A stretch of DNA of 64,000 nt from Enterovibrio gelatinilyticus (GCF_028683095.1 NZ_JAJUBC010000013.1:92881-156880); one strand, 5' to 3'. Shown: positions 26,412 through 35,890, counted from the stretch's first letter. Made by a program: numbers and translations. The notes: generated from the sequence alone by a model not told the origin.

Positions 26412-27449
26412 ATGAAGAAACTATTGATGAAAAGCATGGTTGCTGTTTCTGCGATTGCTGTACTAGCAAGTGGAGCCGCGTCTGCCAAAGAGTTAGATGT
26501 TCACTTGAGTATCCCTAAAGACCTCGTTTTTTTAAGTGACAGTACAAAACTCATGGATAAAACGTTGAGAGATATGTCGGGTGGGAAAATGGGTTTTAAA
26601 CTCTATGGTGCAGGTGAACTCGTTCCTGCAGGAGAGATCCTTGAAAGCGTCGGCTCAGGCGCAATTCCAGCAGGTTGGACATTCCTCGGTCAATGGGGTG
26701 GACAAGTTCCGGTCGCTAAAATTGCTGCAACCCCATTTGGCGCTGACCCAAGTGTTTTAGCTTCATGGCTACACCTTGGTGGCGGCCTTGAAATCATCCA
26801 ACGTGGTTTTGATAAGCTGAATGTCAAAGTACTCGCATGCCACGTGACAAACCCAGAGCCAGGCGGTTGGTTTAATAAAGAAATCAATTCCATCAAAGAT
26901 TTTAACGGGTTGAAAATGCGTATGGCCGGTGTCGGTGCCCGCGTACTGAATGAACTCGGTGCCTCTGCACAGTATTTACCTGCTGGCGAAATCTATCTGG
27001 CATTGGAACGCGGACGTATCGACGCGACCGAGTTTTCCCTCCCAATCATTGATAAGCAACTGGGCTTTAATAAAATTGCCAAGTTTTACTACTACCCAGG
27101 TTGGCATCAGCCAGCCAGTGTCGACACGTTACTGATCAACATGGATGTGTGGAAAAGCTACTCCAAACAGGAGCAAGCAATGATGGAAGCTGCGTGTCAG
27201 ACCAGCCTAATGTGGACGCTGAACGCAGCACCTCCGGCACAAACACCTCAAATCGAAGCGTTTGAGGCGACGGGAACTGTTGTAAAACGATTCCCTGATC
27301 CGGTATTGGCGGAACTCCGCACGGTTGCAGAAGCAGTGTTGGAAGAAGAAGCGGCAAAAGACGCACTGTATGGCGAAGCCTATCAGTCGATGAAAGCCTA
27401 CGCTTCTGCAGCGGACCGCTGGAACTCGCTTCAATCAATCCCTAAATAA
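26412..27449 (+). CDS. TRAP transporter solute-binding protein DctP type
   Basis: A 345-residue periplasmic substrate-binding protein. A signal peptide is clear (about 1-26: KK start, hydrophobic core, ASA-KE cleavage region). TRAP features include AGELVPAGEILESVGSGAIPAG, the KMRMAG segment (about 171-176, containing the carboxylate-binding arginine) and the ALERGRIDATEFS motif. It captures a carboxylate, probably a sugar acid given the co-transcribed enzymes, and hands it to DctQM. ATG 26412 follows TTTGGAGAAAACGC. First gene of the operon dctP-dctQ-dctM-dehydrogenase-dehydratase. Confidence 0.95.
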   Translation: MKKLLMKSMVAVSAIAVLASGAASAKELDVHLSIPKDLVFLSDSTKLMDKTLRDMSGGKMGFKLYGAGELVPAGEILESVGSGAIPAGWTFLGQWGGQVPVAKIAATPFGADPSVLASWLHLGGGLEIIQRGFDKLNVKVLACHVTNPEPGGWFNKEINSIKDFNGLKMRMAGVGARVLNELGASAQYLPAGEIYLALERGRIDATEFSLPIIDKQLGFNKIAKFYYYPGWHQPASVDTLLINMDVWKSYSKQEQAMMEAACQTSLMWTLNAAPPAQTPQIEAFEATGTVVKRFPDPVLAELRTVAEAVLEEEAAKDALYGEAYQSMKAYASAADRWNSLQSIPK

Positions 27450-27464
27450 AGCAGGTTGGCAGTA

Positions 27465-28055
27465 ATGAGTGATGAATTAAAAACTCATGACAGCCAGCGC
27501 GGTATCACCCAAACAGTCCTGAAAGGGATTGTTTGGGTGAGTGAAATCGCAGCGTGGCTCATTATCCCGATAGTCTTCCTTGTGGGCCTTTCAGTTTTGG
27601 CCTCCCTTCTAGACATTGGCAAAATTGCTGAATGGAAGGACGACATCCTACTCTTTGGCTCGCGATTGACGTCAGCAAGTCTTGGTGATCTTCAATGGCA
27701 CCTGTTTGGTCTTATGCTGATGCTAACCATTGCAGGTGGACTGGTGACAGATTCTCATGTCAGAGTCGATTTTATCCGCCAGAATATGTCTAGCCGAACC
27801 AAACGTATCGTAGACACGATTGGGCACATCATTTTTCTTCTCCCGTTTTGCTATGTCGTTGTTGATCTTGGCATAGACTCCACGGCTCGCGCATTAAGGA
27901 TTGATGAAGGGTCAGACTATGACGGTTTATATGACCGGTTTTTAATTAAATCAACCATCCCAATTGGCTTTGCTTTATTAATGGCCGCAGGTGTTTTCCT
28001 TATCATCAAGAACATTAAGCGTTTAATTAAACCCAACCAGAGTGAGGGTAAATAA
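27465..28055 (+). CDS. TRAP transporter small permease DctQ type
   Basis: A 196-residue inner-membrane protein with four hydrophobic segments (about 25-50, 75-95, 110-130, 155-178), the usual DctQ topology; DSHVRVDFI (about 94-102) is the family motif. It joins the large permease to form the transport channel. ATG 27465 was chosen over a TTG three codons earlier. It begins 15 bases after dctP and ends directly before dctM (stop and start adjoining), consistent with tight coupling. Confidence 0.93.
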   Translation: MSDELKTHDSQRGITQTVLKGIVWVSEIAAWLIIPIVFLVGLSVLASLLDIGKIAEWKDDILLFGSRLTSASLGDLQWHLFGLMLMLTIAGGLVTDSHVRVDFIRQNMSSRTKRIVDTIGHIIFLLPFCYVVVDLGIDSTARALRIDEGSDYDGLYDRFLIKSTIPIGFALLMAAGVFLIIKNIKRLIKPNQSEGK

Positions 28056-29393
28056 ATGGAATATATCCTCCCGCTATCCATGGTTATTTGTTTAATGATG
28101 GGTATTTTTGTTGGCTATCCTGTTGCCTTTGTTCTTGGTGGCGTTGGCGTTGTTTTTGCCTTTGTCGGAGATTTACCATATGCATTTCTCGGCATCGGTG
28201 TGTCACGTATTTATGCCGGTGTTATTTCCAACTGGCTTCTTCTCGCTGTTCCCCTTTTTGTTTTCATGGGCACGTTATTAGATAAATCAGGGCTTGCTGA
28301 AAACCTTCTTTATTCATTGGAACGCCTTTTAGGGGGTCGCCGAGGTGGGTTAGCAATATCCGTGGCGTTACTTGGCATCATTATGGCGGCAAGTACGGGT
28401 ATTGTGGGGGCATCCGTCGTTATGCTGGGTGTGCTAGCCTTGCCGGTCATGTTGAAAGAGAAATATGACCCCAAGCTCGCCGTCGGGACGATTGCCGCAT
28501 CCGGCACCTTGGGGATATTAATTCCGCCCTCCATCATGTTGGTGCTTGTGGGCGATATCCTACAAATATCAGTAGGAGATCTCTTTCTTGCTGCTGTCTT
28601 CCCCGGCATGTTGCTTGGCGGGCTCTATATCGGATACATCATTTTCATTTCCATTATCAAACCCGATGTCGCACCCGCTGTGAAGAAAAGGGAAAACGAA
28701 GGTTCGCTATTCCTTGCTTTATGTCGAGACCTCTTTGCGCCTTTGGCGCTCATCCTGACCGTTCTTGGCACCATTGCTACGGGAGTTGCAACGCCAACAG
28801 AAGCGGCAGGCCTCGGGGTGATTTGTGCAATTATCCTTGCTGCTATAAACCGAAAACTCACGTATCAAAATCTGAAGACATGTGTTCTCGAAACAGGAAG
28901 GACATCAGGGATGATTTTGGCCGTTCTTGTTGGTGCGACGCTGTTCAGCATGGTTTTTAAAGGGCTTAAAGGCAATGGAATGATTGAAGCTGCCATCTTT
29001 TCATTCGATTTTGGCCCATACGGAACCCTTTTACTTTTGTTGGGAATCATATTTGTTCTGGGCTTTTTCCTTGAATGGGTAGAAATCAGCTTCATTGTGC
29101 TCCCGCTTTTCGCCCCGATTATTGCCAATATGGATTTTGGTCTTGGCCTAACACCCGAACAACAATTGCTATGGTTTGCGATGTTGGTGGCGATTAATCT
29201 TCAAACCAGTTTTCTCACACCACCTTTTGGCTACGCATTGTTTTATATAAAGGGTGTCGCTAAAGGCATCAATATTAAAACAATATATCGGGCCATTATT
29301 CCCTTTGTCATCATTCAGGTTTTGGGTTTGGCTATTGCATTAATTTGGCCGCAACTCACTCTATGGTTACCTCTTACGATCTTGGGTGAATGA
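28056..29393 (+). CDS. TRAP transporter large permease DctM type
   Basis: A 445-residue membrane protein with about 12 hydrophobic helices. It is the sodium-driven transport subunit. Family motifs are GASVVMLGVLALPVMLKEKYD (split here as GASVVMLGVLALPVM and KYDPKLAVG), GILIPPSIMLV and TPPFGYALFY. It follows dctQ without gap. Substrate specificity is set by the DctP protein; a C4-C6 hydroxy acid is inferred only from the neighbouring enzymes. Confidence 0.95.
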   Translation: MEYILPLSMVICLMMGIFVGYPVAFVLGGVGVVFAFVGDLPYAFLGIGVSRIYAGVISNWLLLAVPLFVFMGTLLDKSGLAENLLYSLERLLGGRRGGLAISVALLGIIMAASTGIVGASVVMLGVLALPVMLKEKYDPKLAVGTIAASGTLGILIPPSIMLVLVGDILQISVGDLFLAAVFPGMLLGGLYIGYIIFISIIKPDVAPAVKKRENEGSLFLALCRDLFAPLALILTVLGTIATGVATPTEAAGLGVICAIILAAINRKLTYQNLKTCVLETGRTSGMILAVLVGATLFSMVFKGLKGNGMIEAAIFSFDFGPYGTLLLLLGIIFVLGFFLEWVEISFIVLPLFAPIIANMDFGLGLTPEQQLLWFAMLVAINLQTSFLTPPFGYALFYIKGVAKGINIKTIYRAIIPFVIIQVLGLAIALIWPQLTLWLPLTILGE

Positions 29394-29479
29394 CATTATT
29401 TAACCCTAACAGTGAGACATTCTATTTTGAATGATTTATCTCACAACCAATTAAAGCAGATACTGAAAAGAGAATATTC

Positions 29480-30403
29480 ATGTTTAAAGTCACCGTAATT
29501 GGTTCCGGGCTCATTGGCTCCTCATGGGCTATCGCATTTGCTAATGCTGGCTATGACGTTCATATATATGACAGAGATGACACATCCTTTGCGAACTCTG
29601 AGCGTTATATCCGACAAGAGCTTGCATCGTTAAACACAAGTGCGAATGCGGATGAGGTCATTCAACGAATCAAGTACACCGCATCGCTGGCTGAAGCGTT
29701 AAATGGCGCAGGTTATGTTCAAGAGTCGATTTTTGAAACACTGGAGGCCAAACAAGAGATTTTCTCGGCTATGGATAGCTTGGTGGATGACGATGTCATT
29801 CTTGCCAGCTCGTCATCCAGCATTCCCTGTTCGGCATTTTCTGAAGCGTTAAGCCACAGAGCGCAGTGCCTTATCGCGCACCCTGTTAACCCCCCGCACT
29901 TGATCCCTTTAGTTGAAATGGTGCCTGCCCCTTGGACAGATCCAAATGTCACGGAAAAAGCCACGGCGCTAATGGACGACATTGGTCAAACCCCTGTGGT
30001 GGTGAGCAAAGAAATAGAAGGCTTTATTTTGAACCGACTGCAAGGCGCGCTGCTCAATGAAGCATGGTGGCTATACCAAGAAGGTTATGCGTCCGTCGAC
30101 GTCATTGATAAGTGCATAAGCGACGGGCTGAGTCATCGCTGGGCATTCATGGGGCCATTTCAAACGATTTCTCACAATGCGCCAGGGGGATTGGTTGATT
30201 ACGCGGAAAGGTTCAGAGGCTTTAACTTCGGTATCGCTCAAAGTCGTTCCAACCCAACTAAGTGGGATCTTAACGCTGCTAAAAATGCCGCTGCCGAGGT
30301 AGATGCGCTTGAGAAAGGGATGGGATTGAAGGATGCGGTTGCGTGGAGAAACGACATGCTTCGTTCATTTAAACAATGGAAATCTAACGGCTCTGAAAGC
30401 TAG
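29480..30403 (+). CDS. 3-hydroxyacyl-CoA-dehydrogenase-fold enzyme, L-gulonate 3-dehydrogenase/lambda-crystallin-like
   Basis: A 307-residue NAD-dependent dehydrogenase. Rossmann motif GSGLIGSSWA (8-17) with Asp32 (HIYDRD) indicates NAD. The catalytic region AHPVNPPHLIPLVE (about 134-147) has HPxNPP as in lambda-crystallin/L-gulonate 3-dehydrogenase and L-carnitine dehydrogenase, rather than the HFFNP of fatty-acid enzymes. It oxidises a 3-hydroxy acid to a 3-keto acid, which is exactly the substrate type BKACE cleaves. It is 86 bases after dctM in the TRAP operon. Sugar acid versus carnitine-like substrate is not settled. Confidence 0.88.
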   Translation: MFKVTVIGSGLIGSSWAIAFANAGYDVHIYDRDDTSFANSERYIRQELASLNTSANADEVIQRIKYTASLAEALNGAGYVQESIFETLEAKQEIFSAMDSLVDDDVILASSSSSIPCSAFSEALSHRAQCLIAHPVNPPHLIPLVEMVPAPWTDPNVTEKATALMDDIGQTPVVVSKEIEGFILNRLQGALLNEAWWLYQEGYASVDVIDKCISDGLSHRWAFMGPFQTISHNAPGGLVDYAERFRGFNFGIAQSRSNPTKWDLNAAKNAAAEVDALEKGMGLKDAVAWRNDMLRSFKQWKSNGSES

Positions 30404-30433
30404 AGCGTTCGTTTGGGAAAAGGGAAAGTCGCT

Positions 30434-31969
30434 ATGAGCAACCCATCAATAAAGAAAGTCGCACTCCTCAATGAAAAAGACAGTGTCGCACTGGCACTTG
30501 AAGATATTCCTGCCGGATCCCGCATCTCGGTAGGCGATCTGGTTGTAACAAACGGCATCCCAAGAGGTCACAAGGTGGCGATTAATGCCCACAGCGAGGG
30601 TGATGAAATCACCAAATATGCGCAGGTGATTGGGTTTGCCAAAACGGCTATTTCGGCAGGGGATCATGTCCACAGCCATAATTGTGGCATAGAAGATGTT
30701 GAACGGGATTACGATTTCTGCAGTGATGCCAATCGGTTTACGCCTGATTTGAGTCAGGCTGACCGCACCTTTATGGGCTTTAAGCGTAGGTCTGGAAAAG
30801 TGGGAACCCGTAACTACATTGGTATCCTGACCAGCGTGAACTGCTCAGCTACCGTGGCAAAACTGATCGCCGAAGCAGTAAAGGAAAGCGGCATCCTCAA
30901 GAATTATCCCAATATTGATGGCGTCGTGCCGCTCGTGCATGGTGCAGGTTGCTGCATCAAATCTGATGGCGAGGGATACCATAACCTTCAACGCACATTT
31001 ATGGGTTACGCTTGCCACCCCAATTTCGCATCCGTGCTCATGGTGGGATTAGGCTGCGAAGTCATGCAAATCTCTCGAATGGTCGAAGAAACGGGCATCG
31101 TTGAAGGCGAAGGATTTCGAAAACTCATCATTCAAGATGAAGGTGGGACACGCAAAACGATCCAAGCTGGCGTCGAGCTCATCAAAGCTATGCTGCTCAC
31201 CGCCAATGAGTGCAAGCGAACAGAGCAGCCAGTATCAGAGCTCACTATCGCACTCCAGTGCGGAGGTTCTGATGGTTATTCGGGGATCACTGCCAATCCT
31301 GCATTGGGTGTCGCTGCTGATCTGTTGGTGAGCGCAGGCGGGACGGTAGTGCTTTCTGAAACCCCTGAAGTGTATGGCGCGGAACACCTGCTCACAAAGC
31401 GAGCCGCAACGCTAGAAGCTGGGCAAAAGTTGGTAGAGAGGATCAAGTGGTGGGAAAACTATGCTGCTAAAAACGGTGGGGAAATGGACAACAACCCAAC
31501 GCCCGGCAACAAAGCGGGCGGATTAACCACCATTTTCGAAAAATCATTGGGTGCTATCGCCAAAGCAGGAACCTCTCCGTTGATGGGTGTGTACTTATAC
31601 TCAGAAAAAATTGATAAGAAAGGCTTTGTCCTTATGGATGGACCTGGTTATGACCCGTGCGCCATCACGGGACAAGTCGCCTCTGGATCAACACTGATTT
31701 GCTTTACCACAGGACGTGGCTCGGTATTTGGCTACAAGCCCGCACCTTCGATCAAGCTAGCCACTAACTCCAACCTCTACGAAAAAATGGAAGAGGATAT
31801 GGATATCAACTGCGGTGACATCATCGATGAAGGCGTTTCCTTGCAAGATAAAGGAAAGGAAGTCTTTGACCTGATCATTGCCGTCGCTTCTGGGGATGCG
31901 TCCAAAAGCGAGCAGAATGGGCTGGGTGATCATGAATTTGTTCCTTGGCAACTTGGAGCACAAATGTAG
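30434..31969 (+). CDS. UxaA/GarD-family sugar-acid dehydratase
   Basis: A 511-residue enzyme of the altronate/galactarate dehydratase family: N-terminal SAF-like domain (about 10-90, with PRGHKVAI and GDHVHSHN) and a large catalytic domain (about 105-505, with RKVGTRNYIGILTSVNCSA split as SGKVGTRNY and ILTSVNCSAT, GAGCCIKSDGEGY, LGCEVMQ and GSDGYSGITANPALG). The family is iron-dependent and dehydrates aldonates or aldarates to 2-keto-3-deoxy acids. ATG 30434 follows AAAAGGGAAAG. Last gene of the operon. No KDG kinase or aldolase is nearby, so the product's fate is unclear. Confidence 0.92.
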   Translation: MSNPSIKKVALLNEKDSVALALEDIPAGSRISVGDLVVTNGIPRGHKVAINAHSEGDEITKYAQVIGFAKTAISAGDHVHSHNCGIEDVERDYDFCSDANRFTPDLSQADRTFMGFKRRSGKVGTRNYIGILTSVNCSATVAKLIAEAVKESGILKNYPNIDGVVPLVHGAGCCIKSDGEGYHNLQRTFMGYACHPNFASVLMVGLGCEVMQISRMVEETGIVEGEGFRKLIIQDEGGTRKTIQAGVELIKAMLLTANECKRTEQPVSELTIALQCGGSDGYSGITANPALGVAADLLVSAGGTVVLSETPEVYGAEHLLTKRAATLEAGQKLVERIKWWENYAAKNGGEMDNNPTPGNKAGGLTTIFEKSLGAIAKAGTSPLMGVYLYSEKIDKKGFVLMDGPGYDPCAITGQVASGSTLICFTTGRGSVFGYKPAPSIKLATNSNLYEKMEEDMDINCGDIIDEGVSLQDKGKEVFDLIIAVASGDASKSEQNGLGDHEFVPWQLGAQM

Positions 31970-32002
31970 TCAGTTCCGTTAGATTTACAGTCTCTTTTCC
32001 AC

Positions 32003-32036
32003 CGCGCTTTGGTTTCGTTGCCAAAGCGCATTTTTT
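32003..32036 (+). terminator. Terminator of the TRAP operon
   Basis: GCGCTTTGG (32004-32012) pairs with CCAAAGCGC (32021-32029), followed by ATTTTTT. It ends the TRAP-dehydrogenase-dehydratase operon. Confidence 0.9.
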
Positions 32037-32235
32037 GGTTTATCCCGTATTCAATCGCCGTAGCATGTAAGGCCGACGAAATCGCGGGTAATGACCACCA
32101 ACCATTCGAATAACTGCTATCCCCCGTGATAACAACTCACTAAATCTGAAAACTGCCCGTGGCGCACGTGCAAAAGTTAACCGAATCTTTTACAAAGGGA
32201 TTTAGCATATACCTAAACAGCCTCGGAGAGATTTC

Positions 32236-33126
32236 ATGCTCGATAAAATGGCATTCTTTATCTACGTGATCCGCACAGGGTCTATCTCTTCGGCAGCGCG
32301 TCAGTTTAATGTCTCCGTCTCTGCGGGAAGCCGCTGGCTACAAGAATTGGAACAACATTTCGGCACTACCCTTTGCCACCGTTCTAACCGCCTGTTAGAA
32401 GCCACACAGGCGGGTCAAACTCTCTATGAAGAGTTCTCGCCGATCGTCGACAAAGCCGAGCGCATAAGCCAGAAGCTGGCAGGGTTTCAGGATAACGAAA
32501 AAGGCCATATCAACATTGCCTGCACGCCGGTTTATGCCAACCATTATTTGATGGACAAAATCACCGAGTACACCCGACTCAACCCAAAAGTCACGTTCAA
32601 CATCAACGTCACGCCTTGGGCGCTCGACCATGCGAGTACCAGCGATTTAATGATCAGTGCCAACGCCCGCTTTCAGGGCTACCGAGAAAAAGACTTACTC
32701 TTGGTCAAACGAGAACTGTTGGCCTCTCCGTTTGTGGTGGTGGCTGCGCCACACTACACAGAACAACAAGGGCTACCCACCCAACCGGAAGATTTACAGG
32801 ATCACGCCTGTTTGGTCGCGACCACACTCACGGGCAGTAACGAATGGATCTTCCAAAAAGGCGTTGAAAACATCGTGCTGAAAGTACCGAAAACCATTGA
32901 GGTGAATGACAGCGACCTCTTGCTACGCGGCGTCTCCCAAGGTGCGGGGATTGCTTACCTTCCCCAATTCGTCACCCAAGATGCGGTTGAAAACGGTGCG
33001 CTAATTCCCTTGCTGCAAGACTTTACAACCAGTACTTGGAGTTTGAACCTGTATTATCACCCCGCTTCGGTGGCCTCGCCCGTCGCCAGTAAATTTAAAG
33101 ATTTCTTACTGGAAAACCCTTGCTGA
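32236..33126 (+). CDS. LysR family transcriptional regulator
   Basis: A 296-residue LTTR with N-terminal HTH (about 18-40: SISSAARQFNVSVSAGSRWLQELE) and substrate-binding domain (about 90-290). The HTH has Ala-Gly-Ser in place of the common Pro-Ala-Val. It lies directly upstream of, and in the same direction as, the thiolase and CoA-transferase genes, with about 180 bases between; it may control them, although LTTR targets are more often divergent. Start ATG 32236 after CGGAGAGATTTC. Confidence 0.92.
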   Translation: MLDKMAFFIYVIRTGSISSAARQFNVSVSAGSRWLQELEQHFGTTLCHRSNRLLEATQAGQTLYEEFSPIVDKAERISQKLAGFQDNEKGHINIACTPVYANHYLMDKITEYTRLNPKVTFNINVTPWALDHASTSDLMISANARFQGYREKDLLLVKRELLASPFVVVAAPHYTEQQGLPTQPEDLQDHACLVATTLTGSNEWIFQKGVENIVLKVPKTIEVNDSDLLLRGVSQGAGIAYLPQFVTQDAVENGALIPLLQDFTTSTWSLNLYYHPASVASPVASKFKDFLLENPC

Positions 33127-33307
33127 GCCCTTTGTGACCGCGTCTTATTGACGCCTTGCTAATAGGGCTTCACACACCTCACTCCCCCCTGCTTTGCATT
33201 TTCGCAAAGCCACTTTGAATTTCTGTCTATATCGCCACTCGCTCCCCTTCCGTAAGCTAGAAAGCAGTTAGCAAATAACACATCGCAAGCATGGGAGCAC
33301 AGGTGAC

Positions 33308-34513
33308 ATGGAACGCATCTATATTGTGGCGGCAAAGCGCACGCCAATCGGCAGCTTTAATGGTTCTCTCGCGTCATTGTCAGGCGTTGAGCTTGGCGCA
33401 CATGCGATGAAAGCCGCACTTGAACAGGTAGACATCACTCCGGATCTTATCGACGAAGTGATTGTTGGCAATGTGCTGACCGGCGGTGCGGGTATGGGGC
33501 CAGGCCGACAAGCTGCCATTAACGCTGGCGTTCCAGATACGGTGCCCGCCTACACGCTGAACATGATTTGCGGCAGCGGCATGAAAGTCATCATGGACGG
33601 TGCCAGCCACATCCGCGCCGGCGATGCGCAAATTGTTCTCACTTGCGGCATGGAAAGCATGTCCAACGCGCCGTATATCACCTCTGGGCAAATTCGCCGC
33701 GGCGTTCGTATGGGCCAACAAATGCAGGAAGACAGCATCATCAAAGACGGCTTAACCGATGCTTTCCATCACTACCACATGGGTGTGACCGCAGAGAACA
33801 TCGCCTCTCAGTGCAATATCAGCCGCAAAGCGCAAGATCAGTTTGCCTTGCAGAGCCAACAGAAAGCCGTGAATGCCATTGAAAACGGTCATTTCGAAGC
33901 GGAAATCGCGCCAATCACGGTGACTGAGCGAAAACGCCAGTTTGACGTCAAAGACGATGAATACCCCAAAGCAAACGCCACCTTTGAAGGGCTTCAAGCG
34001 CTGCGCCCAGCCTTCGACAAACAAGGCAGCGTGACGGCGGGCAACGCGTCTGGCATTAACGATGGCGCATCCGCCATTTTGCTGGCATCAGAAAGCGCGG
34101 TGAAACGTCACAACCTCACCCCACTGGCTGAGTTGGTGGAATACGGACAGGGCGCCATTGCACCAGAAGTGATGGGACTTGGGCCTGTTTCAGCCATCGC
34201 CAACACCTTGACCAAGGCCAAAATGGCCATCGAAGACATCAATGTATTCGAACTGAACGAAGCGTTTGCGGCACAAGCGCTTGGTGTGATCAAAGACGTC
34301 GCTGAAGAGCATCAGATCGAACAAGACTGGCTGTTGGAACGCAGCAACCTGAGCGGCGGCGCGATTGCCCTCGGTCACCCGATTGGCGCGTCTGGCAACC
34401 GTATTGTCACCACCCTTGTTTACCAACTGCAACGCACGCAGCAAGAGTATGGTCTGGCGTCGCTATGCATTGGTGGTGGCATGGGCACCGCACTCATTCT
34501 GAAACGTTGCTAA
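33308..34513 (+). CDS. atoB: Acetyl-CoA C-acetyltransferase (thiolase II)
   Basis: A 401-residue thiolase that splits acetoacetyl-CoA into two acetyl-CoA (or the reverse). Catalytic Cys88 (MICGSGMKV), His in GGAIALGHPIGASG (about 358) and the second Cys in LCIGGGMG (about 388) are all present. It is followed 4 bases after its stop by the CoA-transferase A gene, so the three genes form an ato-like operon for acetoacetate use. The symbol is by pathway role and similarity; the exact orthology is uncertain. Base composition from here to 35890 looks GC-richer than the flanking BKACE locus. Confidence 0.9.
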   Translation: MERIYIVAAKRTPIGSFNGSLASLSGVELGAHAMKAALEQVDITPDLIDEVIVGNVLTGGAGMGPGRQAAINAGVPDTVPAYTLNMICGSGMKVIMDGASHIRAGDAQIVLTCGMESMSNAPYITSGQIRRGVRMGQQMQEDSIIKDGLTDAFHHYHMGVTAENIASQCNISRKAQDQFALQSQQKAVNAIENGHFEAEIAPITVTERKRQFDVKDDEYPKANATFEGLQALRPAFDKQGSVTAGNASGINDGASAILLASESAVKRHNLTPLAELVEYGQGAIAPEVMGLGPVSAIANTLTKAKMAIEDINVFELNEAFAAQALGVIKDVAEEHQIEQDWLLERSNLSGGAIALGHPIGASGNRIVTTLVYQLQRTQQEYGLASLCIGGGMGTALILKRC

Positions 34514-34517
34514 GGGA

Positions 34518-35213
34518 ATGGACACCATGAAAAAAGCAGCGACCACCCAACAGATTGAACACCTTTTGCATGACGGCATGACCATCATGATTGGTGGCTT
34601 TATGGCGACAGGTGCACCAGAGCGCCTGATCGATCTCTTGATTAAAAAAGACATCAAAGACATTACGCTGATCACCACTGACACCGGTTCTCCCGGTCGT
34701 GGTTCAAGCCGTTTGATTGCTGATAAGCGGGTGAAAAAGCTGTATGCCTCTCACATTGGGACGAACCCCGAAACGGGCAAGCAAATGAACGAAGGCACGT
34801 TGGAGGTTGAGCTGGTTCCGCAAGGCACGCTCGCGGAGCGCATTCGCTCTGCAGGTGCAGGGTTAGGCGGCGTACTCACGCCAACAGGGCTCGGCACCAT
34901 CGTCGCGGAAAACAAACGCGTGATAGACGTCGATGGGCAAACATTTTTGCTCGAAACACCGCTAAAAGCCGATTTGGCTTTGATCAGGGGCTCAAAAGTC
35001 GACCGTCGTGGCAACGTGTTTTACAGCAAAACCACCCAGAATTTTAATCCGCTCATGGCGACCGCGGCAGAAACCGTCATTGTCGAACCTGAACAACTTG
35101 TTGAGCTTGGCGAGATTGCACCTGAAGCGGTTCATACCCCAAGTATTTTTGTCGATCATATCTTGGTCGATCAAATCAATGTCGATCACATTCAGGCGGA
35201 GGACATGCAATGA
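34518..35213 (+). CDS. atoD: 3-oxoacid/acetate CoA-transferase subunit A
   Basis: A 231-residue alpha subunit of an acetoacetate-type CoA transferase: GGFMATGAPERLIDLL (about 26-41) glycine-rich CoA-binding loop and the GSPGRG and LAERIRSAGAGLGG segments are typical of AtoD/ScoA. With subunit B it activates acetoacetate to acetoacetyl-CoA using a CoA donor. The start has an alternative ATG at 34527 (MKKAATT), 3 codons later. Its stop overlaps the start of subunit B by 4 bases, ensuring equal synthesis. Confidence 0.92.
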   Translation: MDTMKKAATTQQIEHLLHDGMTIMIGGFMATGAPERLIDLLIKKDIKDITLITTDTGSPGRGSSRLIADKRVKKLYASHIGTNPETGKQMNEGTLEVELVPQGTLAERIRSAGAGLGGVLTPTGLGTIVAENKRVIDVDGQTFLLETPLKADLALIRGSKVDRRGNVFYSKTTQNFNPLMATAAETVIVEPEQLVELGEIAPEAVHTPSIFVDHILVDQINVDHIQAEDMQ

Positions 35214-35890
35214 CAGCGCAATTAGATAAAGACACCATCCGCCACCGCATTGCATGGCGTGTCGCCCGCGAGATGAAAGACGGCGATGTGGTTAACCTTG
35301 GTATTGGCTTACCCACACTGGTTGCCAATCATGTCGACAAAGAGGTCGAGTTGTTACTGCAAGGGGAAAACGGCCTGTTGGGCATTGATCAATTGGCGTG
35401 TGAAAACACCCTAGATGCCGATCTGGTGAACGCTGGTGGTCAACACATTACTGCCGTACAAGGGGCGTGTTACTTCAACAGCGCCGACTCTTTCGCCATC
35501 ATCCGTGGCGGTCATGTCGATGCCACCGTATTGGGCGCACTACAGGTCGATGAACAGGGCAACCTCGCCAACTGGATCATTCCAGGGAAAATGGTGCCGG
35601 GCATGGGCGGCGCAATGGATTTGGTCGTCGGTGCCAAAAAGGTCATTGTCGCGATGGAGCATTCCGTGAAAGGACAGCCAAAGCTGCTGAAGCATTGCTC
35701 TTTACCACTCACCGCTGCGAATCAAGTCAACCTGATCGTGACAGAAATGGGGGTATTTGAAATCAACGAACGTGGCATGGTGCTCACTGAGCTTGCCCCT
35801 GAGTTTTCCATCGAAGAGGTTCAAGCAGCCACGGAAGCCACGCTTCTGGTATCACCCGATTTAGTGCCGATGCAACTGCCCGTTAGCTAA
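35210..35890 (+). CDS. atoA: 3-oxoacid/acetate CoA-transferase subunit B
   Basis: A 226-residue beta subunit. The catalytic glutamate is in LQGENGLLG (about 50-58), and GMGGAMDLVVGAKKVIVAMEH (given here as GMGGAMDLV and KKVIVAMEH) is the usual core. It forms the active enzyme with the upstream subunit A, overlapping it by 4 bases. In this window it would take the acetoacetate released by BKACE and feed thiolase. No terminator was found after the stop. Confidence 0.93.
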   Translation: MTAQLDKDTIRHRIAWRVAREMKDGDVVNLGIGLPTLVANHVDKEVELLLQGENGLLGIDQLACENTLDADLVNAGGQHITAVQGACYFNSADSFAIIRGGHVDATVLGALQVDEQGNLANWIIPGKMVPGMGGAMDLVVGAKKVIVAMEHSVKGQPKLLKHCSLPLTAANQVNLIVTEMGVFEINERGMVLTELAPEFSIEEVQAATEATLLVSPDLVPMQLPVS

